A DNA stretch of 64,000 bases from Pectobacterium fontis (GCF_000803215.1 NZ_JSXC01000018.1:79727-143726), one strand, 5' to 3'; shown: positions 46,428 to 57,222, counted from the first letter of the stretch. Numbers and translations are program-made. The notes: generated by a model not told the origin, from the letters alone.

Positions 46428-47000
46428 ATGCTTTTGGAAAATGGCTGGTTATCCGACATTACACGTACGCCTTCACCGCATTTTGATGGCCGCCCGAATA
46501 ATGAGATTCCTTCCTTACTGGTCATCCATAATATCAGTTTGCCGCCCGGCGAGTTTGGCGGCCCGTATATTGACCAACTGTTTACGGCGACCTTGGATCC
46601 CACGGCGCATCCTTATTTCGCCGATATTTCTCATTTACGCGTCGCGGCACACTGCCTGATCCGCCGCGATGGACACATCACGCAGTATGTGTCTTTCGAT
46701 CAGCGCGCCTGGCATGCTGGCGTTTCAGTGTTTGAAGGGCGTGAACGCTGTAATGATTTTTCCATTGGCATCGAGCTGGAAGGGACGGACACATTGCCTT
46801 TTACCACAGAGCAATATCATGCTCTGGCGGCGATCACCCTCTTATTAATGCAGGCCTATCCCATCACGCCGTCGCGCATTACCGGACACAGTGATATCGC
46901 TCCGGGCAGAAAAACCGATCCCGGCCCGGCATTTGACTGGGACGGCTATCATCGTCTGCTACAAGAAAACTGGACAGAGCAAAAAGGGAGTATGGAGTAA
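46428..47000 (+). CDS. ampD: 1,6-anhydro-MurNAc-L-alanine amidase AmpD
   Basis: The protein has 190 aa from the ATG at 46428 ([10 protein letters not shown]), behind GAGG; the E. coli protein starts MLLEEGW. An upstream frame extension of 16 residues is not supported. Zinc ligands His34 ([15 protein letters not shown]), His154 and Asp164 ([19 protein letters not shown]) are present. It recycles muropeptides in the cytoplasm, and its loss induces AmpC beta-lactamase in species that carry ampR-ampC. The stop overlaps ampE by one base. Confidence 0.96.
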   Translation: MLLENGWLSDITRTPSPHFDGRPNNEIPSLLVIHNISLPPGEFGGPYIDQLFTATLDPTAHPYFADISHLRVAAHCLIRRDGHITQYVSFDQRAWHAGVSVFEGRERCNDFSIGIELEGTDTLPFTTEQYHALAAITLLLMQAYPITPSRITGHSDIAPGRKTDPGPAFDWDGYHRLLQENWTEQKGSME

Positions 47001-47854
47001 TGACGCTGTTTACACTGTTGCTTACGCTGGCGTGGGAGCGCTTGTTCAAACAGGGAGAGCACTGGCAGATTGATCACCGGCTTGAGGTTATATTCCGGCA
47101 CGTCCCATCCCCGTCTTTATTTCAAACGCTGTTTCTGACGCTGTGCAGCATGGGCATCGTGGCTGGCCTGTTGTGGCTAACGAGCGGCATTCTGTTCGGA
47201 CTACTTTCTCTTTTGTTGTGGATTGTGATCAGCCTGATGTGTGTTGGTGCGGGAGAAATTCGTCAACACTATCGGCGTTATTTGCAGGCGGCGCAGCGCG
47301 GTGAGGCGGATGCTCGTCGAGAAATGGCGGCAGAGCTGGCGTTAATTCACGGTCTGCCCGTTGGTACGGGCGAAAGCGAGCAGTTGAAAGAGCTGCAAAA
47401 CGCGCTGCTGTGGATAAATTTCCGCTTTTATTTGGCTCCTCTGTTCTGGTTTATCGCTGCCGGGCCATACGGGCCGATTGCGCTGATGGGGTATGCGTTT
47501 TTACGCGCCAGACAAACCTGGCTTGCCCGTCACCATACGCCGCTGGAGCGCGCGCAGTCTGGCGTTGATCGCTTGCTGCATTGGCTTGACTGGATCCCCG
47601 CTCGTTTGGTCGGTGCCGCTTACGCGTTGCTGGGGCACGGCGAAAAAGCGCTGCCCGCCTGGTTCGCCTCACTGGTGGATTCCCGCAGCTCGCCATACTG
47701 GGTGTTGACTCAGTTGGCACAATTTTCTCTGGCGCGTGAATCTCACATTGAGCCGGTAGAAACGCCGAAAGCGGCTGTGACGCTGGCGAAAAAGGTGACG
47801 TTAGTGCTGGTGGTGGTGGTCGCACTCCTGACGATATACGGTGCGCTGGTTTGA
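47000..47854 (+). CDS. ampE: Inner-membrane regulatory protein AmpE
   Basis: The protein has 284 aa: [29 protein letters not shown] at the N-terminus, several membrane segments ([35 protein letters not shown], a C-terminal [19 protein letters not shown]) and [17 protein letters not shown]. It resembles AmpE, a CobD/Cbib-like membrane protein paired with AmpD; its biochemical role is unclear. Confidence 0.94.
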   Translation: MTLFTLLLTLAWERLFKQGEHWQIDHRLEVIFRHVPSPSLFQTLFLTLCSMGIVAGLLWLTSGILFGLLSLLLWIVISLMCVGAGEIRQHYRRYLQAAQRGEADARREMAAELALIHGLPVGTGESEQLKELQNALLWINFRFYLAPLFWFIAAGPYGPIALMGYAFLRARQTWLARHHTPLERAQSGVDRLLHWLDWIPARLVGAAYALLGHGEKALPAWFASLVDSRSSPYWVLTQLAQFSLARESHIEPVETPKAAVTLAKKVTLVLVVVVALLTIYGALV

Positions 47855-47876
47855 TTTTCCACTGTTAGCCAGATAT

Positions 47877-47906
47877 GAAAATGGCCGACACGCGTCGGCC
47901 ATGAAA
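47877..47906 (-). terminator. Terminator between ampE and aroP
   Basis: A perfect 9-bp stem, ATGGCCGAC/GTCGGCCAT, with a 4-nt loop. On the minus strand it is followed by TTTTC, so it best fits termination of aroP, but it could serve both convergent genes. Confidence 0.75.
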
Positions 47907-47932
47907 ACGAAGGCGGTGAATGTGGAAATGTG

Positions 47933-49291
47933 TTACTTCGCCTGATTTTTCTTTTTGATCAAGTAGCCCGCAGCCAGAATAATCAGCCAAACCGGAATCA
48001 GCATGACGGAAATCTGAATGCCCGGCGTCAGGAACATGATGACCAGTATACCGGCAAGGAACAGCAGGCAGATGTAATTACCCAGCGGATAAAGCAGCGC
48101 TTTAAACTTGGTCGCCGTACCTTCTTTATCCTTTTGTGCACGGAACTTCAGATGCGCCAGACTGATCATCGCCCAGTTAATCACAAGTGCCGACACGACC
48201 AGCGCCATCAACAGTTCGAATGCTTTGCCGGGAATGAGGTAGTTGATCAGTACGCACAGCGCGGTTGCCAGCGCGGAGATACCAATAGCGACAACCGGTA
48301 CGCCACGGCGATCGACGGTTTCCAGTACTTTCGGCCCATTCCCCTGCTTTGCCAGACCGAACAGCATGCGGCTATTACAATAGACGCAACTGTTATAAAC
48401 CGATAGCGCTGCGGTCAGTACCACGATGTTCAACACCGTAGCCACGACGTTACTGTTCAGTTCATGGAAGATCATGACGAACGGGCTACCGCCTTCCACG
48501 ACTTTGCCCCATGGGTAAAGTGACAGCAGGATAGCGAGTGAACCGATGTAGAAAATCAGGATGCGGTAGATAACCTGATTGGTCGCGCGTGGAATACTTT
48601 TCTCTGGCTCATCCGCTTCTGCGGCGGTAATTCCCACCAGTTCCAGACCGCCAAATGAGAACATGATAACGGCCATCGCCATCACCAAACCAAGTACACC
48701 ATTCGGGAAGAAACCGCCCTGCGCCCACAGGTTGGTGACGGTGGCTTCCGGCCCGCCTGTACCGCTGAGCAGCAGCCAGCCACCGAAGACGATCATGCCA
48801 ATAATTGCCGCGACTTTGATGATGGCAAACCAGAATTCCATCTCACCGTAGACTTTGACGTTCGCTAGATTGATGGCGTTAATCAGCAGGAAGAACACGG
48901 CAGCGGATACCCAGGTTGGGATGTCGGGCCACCAATACTGAACGTAAATCCCGACAGCGCTGAGTTCGGCCATGGCGACCAGAACATACAGCACCCAGTA
49001 GTTCCATCCCGATGCGAAGCCAGCGAAATCGCCCCAGTATTTATAAGCAAAGTGGCTGAACGATCCGGCTACCGGCTCTTCAACGACCATTTCGCCCAAC
49101 TGGCGCATAATGAGAAACGCGATCAAACCGCCAATCGCATAGCCTAACAGGACCGATGGCCCAGCCATTTTGATTGTTTGCGCAATACCAAGAAAGAGGC
49201 CAGTACCTACCGCGCCACCCAAGGCAATCAACTGAATGTGACGGTTTTTCAAACCGCGTTTTAGCGTGCCGTCCGTTTGTTGATTATCCAT
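47933..49291 (-). CDS. aroP: Aromatic amino acid permease AroP
   Basis: The protein has 452 aa from the ATG at 49291 (MDNQQTDGTLKRGLKNRHIQLIALGGAVGTGLFLG), with GAGGG upstream on the minus strand. It is an APC-family transporter with about 12 membrane segments; the E. coli AroP blocks EEPVAGSFSHFAYKYWG, SAVFFLLINAINL, LELVGITAAEADEPEKSIP and NSCVYCNSRMLFGLAKQGN are kept. It is an H+-coupled importer of Phe, Tyr and Trp in the inner membrane. A TyrR-like box precedes it. Confidence 0.95.
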   Translation of the reverse strand: MDNQQTDGTLKRGLKNRHIQLIALGGAVGTGLFLGIAQTIKMAGPSVLLGYAIGGLIAFLIMRQLGEMVVEEPVAGSFSHFAYKYWGDFAGFASGWNYWVLYVLVAMAELSAVGIYVQYWWPDIPTWVSAAVFFLLINAINLANVKVYGEMEFWFAIIKVAAIIGMIVFGGWLLLSGTGGPEATVTNLWAQGGFFPNGVLGLVMAMAVIMFSFGGLELVGITAAEADEPEKSIPRATNQVIYRILIFYIGSLAILLSLYPWGKVVEGGSPFVMIFHELNSNVVATVLNIVVLTAALSVYNSCVYCNSRMLFGLAKQGNGPKVLETVDRRGVPVVAIGISALATALCVLINYLIPGKAFELLMALVVSALVINWAMISLAHLKFRAQKDKEGTATKFKALLYPLGNYICLLFLAGILVIMFLTPGIQISVMLIPVWLIILAAGYLIKKKNQAK

Positions 49292-49365
49292 CAAATTTAA
49301 CCCTCTGCCAGTGCAAGTAAAAAACACGGTGTGAACGAACACGCGTATTATTTACTGTACGTTTG

Positions 49366-49383
49366 TGTAATTTTATTTTTACG
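49366..49383. promoter_or_regulatory. TyrR box-like site upstream of aroP
   Basis: TGTAAT-TTTATT-TTTACG fits the TyrR consensus TGTAAA-N6-TTTACA at 10 of 12 defined bases. It is 75 bp from the aroP start. E. coli aroP is repressed by TyrR. Confidence 0.6.
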
Positions 49384-49913
49384 GAGTAGTGGTTCTTAAA
49401 ATAAGAAAATCGCTACCGTTTGCCAGAGAATAGTGGTAAGCACGCAAAATTGCACTGATTTCTTATCGTTTGATAATCAAAAACTATTGTGACATCAAAG
49501 TTTTCCCTTCTCATTTATTAAGACTCTCACTACCAGAAACCCGCCAAGGGGAACTGGAATGTGATACTCCCTTGGGGTTACTCCTTTTTATTGCTCTTTT
49601 ATCCCAACGCTAAAATAGTGATTACCACGGTGTGCAACTACGGATTGCCATACTTTTTTATTGCGAATAAAAAGGATTATTTTTTGAATAAAAATTCATT
49701 ATTTGTGCATTTAAACGGTTCAGCAATGCCTGCTTTACGTTTCAAAAAAGTTAAAATATAGACAGAGGGGATTAATGGTCATACCACAGGCGGGCTATCA
49801 CTTTGCCGCAGGTTTCTCGTGCATTTGTTAAAATCTGGTGGGATTGGTGATTTAGCTCAAGGTCCTTATGGACAGAAGGTGAATACTTTGTTACTTTAGC
49901 GTCACGTTTTTTA

Positions 49914-49930
49914 AATTGGTATTACCAATT
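49914..49930. promoter_or_regulatory. PdhR operator
   Basis: AATTGGTATTACCAATT is a perfect palindrome around ATT and matches the E. coli PdhR box AATTGGT-N3-ACCAATT exactly. It lies 33 bp upstream of pdhR, consistent with autorepression lifted by pyruvate. Confidence 0.92.
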
Positions 49931-49962
49931 GACTCCGCGCCATTCGCAGAGAAGAATTCACT

Positions 49963-50727
49963 ATGGCATACAGCAAGATCCGTCAGCCCAAACTGTCAGA
50001 TGTGATTGAGCAGCAGCTAGAGTTTCTGATCCTTGAGGGAACCTTGCGCCCCGGCGAGAAGCTCCCACCGGAGCGCGAACTGGCAAAACAGTTCGATGTT
50101 TCCCGCCCTTCTCTGAGAGAAGCCATTCAACGCCTGGAAGCCAAAGGTCTCCTTTTGCGCCGTCAGGGTGGTGGTACCTTCGTTCAAGCTAATCTATGGC
50201 AAAGCGTCAGCGATCCGCTGGCAGAATTACTGAGCACACATCCCGAATCACAGTTCGATCTTCTGGAAACGCGTCATGCGCTGGAAGGCATTGCTGCCTA
50301 CTACGCTGCGTTGCGTGGCACAGAGTCTGATCTGCAACGTATCCGGGATTGCCATGCCGTGATTGAGAAGGCGAGGGAAGCGGGCGATCTGAACGCCGAG
50401 TCGGAAGCCGTCATGCAGTATCAGGTTGCTGTCACAGAAGCCACGCATAATGTGGTGTTGCTGCATTTGGTACGCTGTATGGGGCCGATGCTTGAACAAA
50501 ACGTGAGGCAGAATTTTGAGTTGCTTTATTTGAGCCGCGAAGTGTTGGCTCAGGTGAGCATTCATCGCGCCAGCATTTTTGAGGCGATTGTTGCCCGTGA
50601 GCCAGAGAAGGCGCGCGAAGCATCACACCGTCATCTGGCGTTTATTGAGGAAGTATTGCTGGATCTTAACCGGGAACATAGTCGACGCGAGAGATCGCTG
50701 CGTCGGCTCCAGCAACGCAAGGACTGA
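49963..50727 (+). CDS. pdhR: Pyruvate-sensing transcriptional repressor PdhR
   Basis: The protein has 254 aa, as in E. coli. The GntR/FadR-type winged helix is [51 protein letters not shown]; an all-helical FadR C-terminal effector domain ([18 protein letters not shown]) follows. It represses the pdhR-aceEF-lpdA operon until pyruvate accumulates. Confidence 0.97.
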   Translation: MAYSKIRQPKLSDVIEQQLEFLILEGTLRPGEKLPPERELAKQFDVSRPSLREAIQRLEAKGLLLRRQGGGTFVQANLWQSVSDPLAELLSTHPESQFDLLETRHALEGIAAYYAALRGTESDLQRIRDCHAVIEKAREAGDLNAESEAVMQYQVAVTEATHNVVLLHLVRCMGPMLEQNVRQNFELLYLSREVLAQVSIHRASIFEAIVAREPEKAREASHRHLAFIEEVLLDLNREHSRRERSLRRLQQRKD

Positions 50728-50770
50728 GCACCCGTATTTTTGGTGTTCTGAATGCGGTAATCACGACGAT

Positions 50771-50833
50771 GAGCCTGTCTTCATGTGTTTTGCTTAGGAA
50801 GTAGGTCTGGGCAGAATGCAGGAAGACAGGCTC
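50771..50833 (+). promoter_or_regulatory. 12-bp inverted repeat in the aceE leader
   Basis: GAGCCTGTCTTC (50771-50782) pairs exactly with GAAGACAGGCTC (50822-50833) around a 39-nt loop. It lies between pdhR and aceE, 37 bp before aceE, and has no T tail. It may stabilise aceE mRNA or modulate its translation. Confidence 0.55.
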
Positions 50834-50870
50834 CAACAAACTAACTTATTAGAGAAGATAAGGAATAACC

Positions 50871-53534
50871 ATGTCAGATCGTTTAAATAATGACGTGGAT
50901 CCGATCGAAACCCGCGACTGGCTGCAGGCGATCGAATCGGTCATCCGTGAAGAGGGTGTTGAACGCGCCCAGTTCCTGATTGATCAGGTTCTGAGTGAAG
51001 CGCGTAAAGGCGGTGTCAGCGTGGCTGCTGGTACGGCTGCGCATCAATACATCAACACCATCGCAGTGGAAGACGAGCCGGAATACCCTGGTAATCTGGA
51101 TCTGGAACGTCGTATTCGCTCAGCAATCCGCTGGAACGCGATCATGACGGTACTGCGTGCTTCGAAAAAAGATCTGGATCTGGGCGGCCACATGGCTTCT
51201 TTCCAGTCTTCCGCCACTTTCTATGAAGTGTGCTTTAACCACTTCTTCCGCGCTCGCACTGCGCAGGACGGCGGCGATCTGGTTTACTTCCAGGGCCACA
51301 TTTCTCCGGGCGTTTACGCTCGTGCCTTCCTTGAAGGTCGTCTGACTGAAGATCAGATGAACAACTTCCGTCAGGAAGTTCACGGCAACGGTCTGTCTTC
51401 TTATCCGCACCCGAAACTGATGCCGGACTTCTGGCAGTTCCCGACCGTTTCTATGGGGCTGGGCCCGATTGGTGCCATCTATCAGGCTAAATTCCTGAAG
51501 TATCTGGAAAACCGTGGTCTGAAAGATACCTCTAAGCAAACCGTTTATGCCTTCCTGGGCGACGGTGAAATGGACGAGCCAGAATCTAAAGGCGCGATTA
51601 CCATCGCGACCCGTGAGAAGCTGGACAACCTGGTATTTGTTATCAACTGTAACCTGCAACGTTTGGATGGTCCGGTTACGGGTAATGGTAAGATTATCAA
51701 CGAGCTGGAAGGTATCTTCAGCGGCGCTGGCTGGGATGTGATTAAAGTCATGTGGGGCGACCGTTGGGACGAACTGCTGCGTAAAGATACCAGCGGTAAA
51801 CTGATCCAATTGATGAACGAAACCGTTGACGGCGACTATCAGACGTTCAAATCCAAGAACGGTGCCTATGTGCGTGAGCACTTCTTCGGCAAATACCCAG
51901 AAACGGCTGAACTGGTTAAAGACTGGAGCGACGATCAGATTTGGTCTCTGAACCGTGGTGGTCACGATCCGAAGAAAGTCTATGCTGCACTGAAAAAAGC
52001 GCAGGATACCAAAGGCAAACCGACCGTTATTCTGGCGCATACCATTAAAGGTTATGGTATGGGCGATGCGGCTGAAGGTAAGAACATTGCTCACCAGGTT
52101 AAGAAAGTTAACATGGATGGCGTGCGTTACTTCCGTGACCGCTTCAACGTGCCTGTGTCGGATGCCGACATCGAAAAACTGCCATACATCACGTTCGATA
52201 AAGATTCTGCTGAATACAAATACCTGCACGAGCGTCGTCAGGCGCTGGGTGGCTACCTACCGTCTCGTCAACCAAACTTTGATGAGAAGCTGGAACTGCC
52301 AACGCTGGAAGATTTCAGCACCCTGCTGGAAGAGCAGAACAAAGAAATCTCTACCACTATCGCGTTTGTTCGTGCTCTGAACGTGATGTTGAAGAACCAA
52401 TCGATCAAAGATCGTCTGGTTCCTATCATCGCTGACGAAGCGCGTACCTTTGGTATGGAAGGTCTGTTCCGCCAGATCGGTATTTATAGCCCGAAAGGCC
52501 AGCAGTACACCCCGCAGGACCGTGAGCAGGTTGCTTACTATAAAGAAGACCAGAAAGGTCAGATTCTGCAGGAAGGTATCAACGAGTTGGGCGCAGGGTC
52601 TTCCTGGCTGGCGGCGGCAACGTCTTACAGCACCAACAACCTGCCAATGATCCCGTTCTACATCTACTACTCCATGTTTGGTTTCCAACGTATCGGCGAC
52701 CTGTGCTGGGCAGCGGGTGACCAACAGGCGCGTGGCTTCCTGATCGGTGGTACTTCAGGCCGTACGACGCTGAACGGCGAAGGTCTGCAACACGAAGATG
52801 GTCACAGCCACATTCAGTCGCTGACTATCCCGAACTGTATCTCCTACGATCCAGCATTCGCCTATGAAGTCGCGGTGATCATGCATGATGGTCTGCACCG
52901 TATGTACGGTGAAGCGCAGGAAAACATTTACTACTACATCACCACGCTGAACGAAAACTACCACATGCCTGCGATGCCGCAGGGTGCGGAAGAAGGTATC
53001 CGTAAGGGTATCTACAAGCTGGAAACGGTGGAAGGTAGCAAAGGTAAAGTTCAACTGCTGGGTTCAGGCTCTATCCTGCGTCACGTACGTGAAGCGGCGC
53101 AGATTCTGGCGAAAGACTACGGCGTGGGTTCTGACGTATTCAGCGTCACTTCCTTCACTGAACTGGCGCGTGATGGCCAGGATTGTGAGCGTTGGAACAT
53201 GCTGCATCCGACCGACGCACCACGCGTTCCTTATGTGGCTCAGGTACTGAGCGACGCGCCAGCGGTTGCATCGACTGACTACATGAAGCTGTTTGCTGAG
53301 CAAATCCGTAACTTCGTCCCTGCCAGCGATTACCGCGTACTGGGTACTGACGGTTTCGGTCGTTCTGACAGCCGTGAGAACCTGCGTCACCACTTTGAAG
53401 TGGATGCGTCTTACGTTGTGGTTGCGGCTCTGGGTGAACTGGCTAAACGCGGTGAAATCGATAAGAAAGTGGTTGCTGATGCCATCACTAAATTCAACAT
53501 CGATGCAGATAAAGTTAACCCGCGTCTGGCATAA
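50871..53534 (+). CDS. aceE: Pyruvate dehydrogenase E1 component AceE
   Basis: The protein has 887 aa, the same as E. coli. Homodimeric-type E1 features are visible: [27 protein letters not shown] at the start, the ThDP motif [10 protein letters not shown] ... [11 protein letters not shown], and [18 protein letters not shown] end region [20 protein letters not shown]. It decarboxylates pyruvate and acetylates the lipoyl groups of AceF. The ribosome site is AAGGAA. Confidence 0.98.
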   Translation: MSDRLNNDVDPIETRDWLQAIESVIREEGVERAQFLIDQVLSEARKGGVSVAAGTAAHQYINTIAVEDEPEYPGNLDLERRIRSAIRWNAIMTVLRASKKDLDLGGHMASFQSSATFYEVCFNHFFRARTAQDGGDLVYFQGHISPGVYARAFLEGRLTEDQMNNFRQEVHGNGLSSYPHPKLMPDFWQFPTVSMGLGPIGAIYQAKFLKYLENRGLKDTSKQTVYAFLGDGEMDEPESKGAITIATREKLDNLVFVINCNLQRLDGPVTGNGKIINELEGIFSGAGWDVIKVMWGDRWDELLRKDTSGKLIQLMNETVDGDYQTFKSKNGAYVREHFFGKYPETAELVKDWSDDQIWSLNRGGHDPKKVYAALKKAQDTKGKPTVILAHTIKGYGMGDAAEGKNIAHQVKKVNMDGVRYFRDRFNVPVSDADIEKLPYITFDKDSAEYKYLHERRQALGGYLPSRQPNFDEKLELPTLEDFSTLLEEQNKEISTTIAFVRALNVMLKNQSIKDRLVPIIADEARTFGMEGLFRQIGIYSPKGQQYTPQDREQVAYYKEDQKGQILQEGINELGAGSSWLAAATSYSTNNLPMIPFYIYYSMFGFQRIGDLCWAAGDQQARGFLIGGTSGRTTLNGEGLQHEDGHSHIQSLTIPNCISYDPAFAYEVAVIMHDGLHRMYGEAQENIYYYITTLNENYHMPAMPQGAEEGIRKGIYKLETVEGSKGKVQLLGSGSILRHVREAAQILAKDYGVGSDVFSVTSFTELARDGQDCERWNMLHPTDAPRVPYVAQVLSDAPAVASTDYMKLFAEQIRNFVPASDYRVLGTDGFGRSDSRENLRHHFEVDASYVVVAALGELAKRGEIDKKVVADAITKFNIDADKVNPRLA

Positions 53535-53548
53535 GAGGTAAAGATTAC

Positions 53549-55438
53549 ATGGCTATCGAAATCAACGTACCGGACATCGGTGCAGATGAAGTTGAAGTCA
53601 CCGAAGTGCTGGTGAAGGTTGGCGATAAAGTTGAAGCTGAACAGTCGCTGATCACGGTTGAAGGTGATAAGGCTTCTATGGAAGTCCCTTCTCCGCAGGC
53701 GGGTGTCGTGAAAGAGATTAAAGTCTCTGTCGGTGACAAAGTTGAAACTGGCAAACTGATCATGATTTTCGATTCCGCCGACGGTGCTGCTGATGCAGCA
53801 CCTGCCAAGGCAGAAGAGAAGAAAGAAGCCGCTCCGGCTGCCGCACCCGCAGCAGCGGCAGCGAAAGACGTGAGCGTGCCGGATATCGGCGGTGACGAAG
53901 TGGAAGTCACCGAAGTACTGGTTAAAGTAGGCGACACCGTTGCGGCTGAACAATCGCTGATCACCGTAGAAGGCGACAAAGCTTCTATGGAAGTCCCGGC
54001 ACCTTTCGCGGGTACGGTTAAAGAGATCAAAATCAGCACCGGCGATAAAGTTTCTACCGGTTCTCTGATCATGGTATTCGAAGTGGCGGGTGCGGCACCT
54101 GCTGCCGCGCCAGCACAGGCTGCTGTTCCAGCAGCCACTGCGCCAGCGGCCTCTGGTGCGAAAGACGTCAACGTACCGGATATCGGCGGCGACGAAGTGG
54201 AAGTCACTGAAGTGATGGTGAAAGTTGGCGATAAAATCGCGGCTGAACAATCACTGATCACCGTTGAAGGCGATAAGGCTTCAATGGAAGTGCCAGCACC
54301 ATTCGCGGGTACGGTTAAAGAAATCAAAATCAGCACCGGTGATAAAGTGAAAACCGGCTCACTGATCATGGTCTTCGAAGTGGAAGGCGCGGCACCTGCT
54401 GCTGCTCCAGCTCCGGCTGCCAAGCAAGACGCAGCGGCACCGGCTCCAGCGGCGAAACCTGCTGCTGCACCGGCTGCGAAAGCGGAAGGCAAGAGCGAAT
54501 TCGCTGAGAACGACGCATACGTTCACGCCACGCCGGTTATCCGTCGTCTGGCTCGTGAATTCGGCGTGAATCTGGCGAAAGTGAAGGGGTCTGGTCGTAA
54601 AGGCCGTATCCTGCGCGAAGACGTTCAGGCTTACGTGAAAGATGCCGTGAAACGTGCTGAGTCTGCGCCTGCCGCTGCTACTGGTGGTTCTCTGCCAGGC
54701 CTGCTGCCGTGGCCGAAAGTCGATTTCAGCAAGTTTGGTGAAGTGGAAGAAGTGGAATTGGGTCGTATCCAGAAAATCTCTGGTGCCAACCTGAGCCGTA
54801 ACTGGGTGGTGATCCCGCATGTTACGCACTTTGATAAAACCGACATCACTGAGCTGGAAGCGTTCCGCAAACAGCAGAACGTGGAAGCGGAGAAGCGCAG
54901 ACTGGACGTGAAAATCACCCCAGTTGTCTTCATCATGAAAGCCGTTGCTGCTGCGCTTGAGCAAATGCCACGCTTCAACAGTTCGCTGTCTGAAGATGCT
55001 CAACGCCTGACGCTGAAGAAATACATCAACATCGGTGTTGCGGTTGATACCCCGAATGGTCTGGTGGTTCCGGTGTTCAAAGATGTGAACAAGAAAGGCA
55101 TCATTGAACTGTCTCGCGAACTGATGGCGATCTCCAAGAAAGCCCGTGACGGTAAGTTGACGGCTGGCGAAATGCAGGGCGGATGCTTCACCATCTCCAG
55201 CCTGGGCGGTATCGGGACTACGCACTTTGCGCCGATCGTCAACGCACCGGAAGTCGCTATTCTGGGTGTGTCCAAGTCTGCGATGGAACCGGTCTGGAAT
55301 GGTAAAGAGTTCACTCCGCGTCTGATGATGCCGATGTCTCTGTCCTTCGACCACCGTGTCATTGACGGTGCTGATGGTGCGCGCTTCATTACCATCATTA
55401 ACAACACGTTGTCTGACATCCGCCGTCTGGTGATGTAA
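53549..55438 (+). CDS. aceF: Dihydrolipoamide acetyltransferase E2 AceF, three lipoyl domains
   Basis: The protein has 629 aa (E. coli 630). Three lipoyl domains each carry the lipoylated Lys in a GDKAS motif (K41, K144, K243) and are joined by Ala/Pro-rich linkers. The peripheral-subunit-binding domain ([33 protein letters not shown]) follows, and then the catalytic domain with H602-x3-D606-G ([10 protein letters not shown]). It forms the 24-mer core and transfers acetyl to CoA. It starts 14 bp after aceE. The lipoyl coding repeats make long Ala/Ser-rich frames on the other strand, which are not genes. Confidence 0.98.
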   Translation: MAIEINVPDIGADEVEVTEVLVKVGDKVEAEQSLITVEGDKASMEVPSPQAGVVKEIKVSVGDKVETGKLIMIFDSADGAADAAPAKAEEKKEAAPAAAPAAAAAKDVSVPDIGGDEVEVTEVLVKVGDTVAAEQSLITVEGDKASMEVPAPFAGTVKEIKISTGDKVSTGSLIMVFEVAGAAPAAAPAQAAVPAATAPAASGAKDVNVPDIGGDEVEVTEVMVKVGDKIAAEQSLITVEGDKASMEVPAPFAGTVKEIKISTGDKVKTGSLIMVFEVEGAAPAAAPAPAAKQDAAAPAPAAKPAAAPAAKAEGKSEFAENDAYVHATPVIRRLAREFGVNLAKVKGSGRKGRILREDVQAYVKDAVKRAESAPAAATGGSLPGLLPWPKVDFSKFGEVEEVELGRIQKISGANLSRNWVVIPHVTHFDKTDITELEAFRKQQNVEAEKRRLDVKITPVVFIMKAVAAALEQMPRFNSSLSEDAQRLTLKKYINIGVAVDTPNGLVVPVFKDVNKKGIIELSRELMAISKKARDGKLTAGEMQGGCFTISSLGGIGTTHFAPIVNAPEVAILGVSKSAMEPVWNGKEFTPRLMMPMSLSFDHRVIDGADGARFITIINNTLSDIRRLVM

Positions 55439-55441
55439 TCG

Positions 55442-55594
55442 AAAAGCCGGCCTGACGGCCTAATGCTGTTCACTTAAGTGTGGATGTAGGGGGAAACACG
55501 GTGATGAAGTTCCCGCAAGGATACCTCGCACCGTGGTCGCCCCCGGTATCTCAATCTTTAAACGATCGGCATTAGCCTGACGGCCGGCTTTTTT
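55442..55594 (+). promoter_or_regulatory. Nested structured RNA with terminator between aceF and lpdA
   Basis: The outer arms, AAAAGCCGGCC...GGCCTAATGC (55442-55466) and GCATTAGCC...GGCCGGCTTTTTT (55569-55594), are complementary except for an opposed 4-nt bulge, and a run of six T ends the element. Inside lie a GGGGG/CCCCC pairing (55489-55493 with 55540-55544) enclosing CACGGTG/CACCGTG (55497-55503 with 55529-55535), and a small CACTTAAGTG palindrome (55471-55480). It starts three bases past the aceF stop. The U-tailed outer stem could attenuate read-through into lpdA. Function unknown. Confidence 0.65.
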
Positions 55595-55659
55595 CTGATA
55601 AGCTGCTATTTGTTACAGCAATCAGTGATCAAGGACAAATCGTTAGTCGCTTGTTGTTT

Positions 55660-55679
55660 CAAAATTGTTAACGATTTTG
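55660..55679. promoter_or_regulatory. Near-perfect 20-bp palindrome in the lpdA promoter region
   Basis: CAAAATTGTTAACGATTTTG reads as its own reverse complement except at one symmetric pair. It adjoins a TAAACT hexamer (55680-55685) that may be the lpdA -10. It looks like an operator for a dimeric regulator; the identity of that regulator is not clear. Confidence 0.55.
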
Positions 55680-55797
55680 TAAACTACAGCGGCAAAGACA
55701 CGTCCCGGTGGAAGAGGGCGTTATTAAAAATGCACCTGATCGTAATGATGACGGGTGTGACGTCACAGACCCGCCGGAAATCAATTAAGAGGTCATG

Positions 55798-57222
55798 ATG
55801 AGTACTGAAATTAAAGCTCAGGTAGTGGTACTTGGTGCCGGCCCCGCGGGTTACTCTGCTGCATTCCGCGCGGCGGATTTGGGTCTGGAAACCGTACTGG
55901 TAGAGCGCTACTCCACGCTGGGTGGGGTGTGTCTGAATGTCGGTTGTATTCCTTCCAAAGCCCTGCTGCACGTTGCTAAAGTCATTGAAGAAGCCAAAGC
56001 GCTGGCAGAACACGGTATCGTGTTCGGTGAACCGAAAACCGACATTGATAAAATTCGTCTGTGGAAAGAAAAAGTCATCACCCAACTGACTGGTGGTCTG
56101 GCTGGCATGGCGAAAGGCCGTAAAGTTAAAGTGGTTAACGGTCTGGGTAAATTCACCGGTGCCAACACGTTGGAAGTTGACGGTGAAAATGGCAAAACGA
56201 CGATTACCTTCGATAACGCGATTATCGCTGCGGGTTCACGTCCAATCCAACTGCCTTTCATTCCTCATGATGACCCGCGCGTATGGGATTCTACCGATGC
56301 ACTAGAGCTGAAAAGCGTCCCTGGACGTCTGTTAGTCATGGGCGGCGGTATCATCGGCCTGGAAATGGGGACGGTTTACCATGCTCTGGGTTCACAGATC
56401 GACGTGGTTGAAATGTTCGATCAAGTGATTCCGGCTGCTGACAAAGATGTCGTTAAGGTCTTCACCAAGCGTATCAGCAAGCAGTTCAACCTGATGCTGG
56501 AAACCAAAGTGACGGCGGTAGAAGCCAAAGAAGACGGCATCTATGTGACGATGGAAGGTAAAAAAGCGCCAGCCGAACCACAGCGTTACGACGCGGTTCT
56601 GGTGGCTATCGGCCGGGTGCCGAACGGTAAAAATCTGGATGCTGGCAAAGCGGGCGTAGAAGTTGACGATCGCGGTTTCATCCACGTTGATAAGCAAATG
56701 CGCACCAACGTGCCGCACATCTACGCTATCGGCGACATCGTCGGTCAGCCGATGCTGGCGCACAAAGGCGTGCATGAAGGCCACGTTGCTGCCGAAGTCA
56801 TTTCCGGTAAGAAACACTATTTCGATCCGAAAGTGATTCCTTCTATTGCCTATACCGAACCGGAAGTGGCATGGGTGGGGCTGACCGAGAAAGAAGCGAA
56901 AGAAAAAGGCATCAGCTACGAAACCGCGATCTTCCCATGGGCAGCGTCTGGCCGTGCTATCGCATCTGACTGTGCTGATGGTATGACCAAACTGATTTTC
57001 GACAAAGAAACGCACCGTGTTATCGGTGGGGCGATTGTCGGTACTAACGGTGGTGAACTGTTAGGCGAAATCGGTCTGGCGATCGAAATGGGCTGTGATG
57101 CGGAAGACATCGCGCTGACCATCCATGCGCACCCAACGCTGCATGAATCCGTTGGCCTGGCCGCTGAAATCTTTGAAGGCAGCATCACTGACCTGCCGAA
57201 CCCGAAAGCGAAAAAGAAGTAA
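55798..57222 (+). CDS. lpdA: Dihydrolipoamide dehydrogenase LpdA
   Basis: The protein has 474 aa, almost the E. coli sequence by eye. Features are FAD site VVVLGAGPAGYSAAFRAADLG, redox disulfide GGVCLNVGCIPSKALL, NAD site LLVMGGGIIGLEMGTVYHALG, and active His HAHPTLHESVG. It is the E3 of pyruvate and 2-oxoglutarate dehydrogenases and the glycine cleavage system, which explains why it has its own promoter region. ATGs at 55795 and 55798 are both possible; the second matches MSTEIK. Confidence 0.98.
   Translation: MSTEIKAQVVVLGAGPAGYSAAFRAADLGLETVLVERYSTLGGVCLNVGCIPSKALLHVAKVIEEAKALAEHGIVFGEPKTDIDKIRLWKEKVITQLTGGLAGMAKGRKVKVVNGLGKFTGANTLEVDGENGKTTITFDNAIIAAGSRPIQLPFIPHDDPRVWDSTDALELKSVPGRLLVMGGGIIGLEMGTVYHALGSQIDVVEMFDQVIPAADKDVVKVFTKRISKQFNLMLETKVTAVEAKEDGIYVTMEGKKAPAEPQRYDAVLVAIGRVPNGKNLDAGKAGVEVDDRGFIHVDKQMRTNVPHIYAIGDIVGQPMLAHKGVHEGHVAAEVISGKKHYFDPKVIPSIAYTEPEVAWVGLTEKEAKEKGISYETAIFPWAASGRAIASDCADGMTKLIFDKETHRVIGGAIVGTNGGELLGEIGLAIEMGCDAEDIALTIHAHPTLHESVGLAAEIFEGSITDLPNPKAKKK

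Larger units (their letters stand above)
49292..49962. other. Divergent aroP/pdhR intergenic region
   Basis: This is a 671-bp AT-rich region with no convincing gene; a 66-codon frame at 49561-49761 lacks support. Identified elements are a TyrR-like box near aroP and a PdhR operator near pdhR. I could not fix either promoter with confidence. Confidence 0.55.

Noticed and set aside
49561..49761. 66-codon frame between aroP and pdhR
   Set aside because: It is AT-rich, lacks a ribosome site and overlaps a regulatory region.
53561..54390. Three direct repeats of about 300 bp
   Set aside because: These are the three lipoyl domains of AceF, expected in this family, not a duplication artefact or CRISPR.
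53545..54492. 315-codon minus-strand frame inside aceF, Ala/Ser/Thr-rich
   Set aside because: It is the reverse of the repeated lipoyl domains and Ala/Pro linkers of aceF, whose codon bias removes stops on the other strand.
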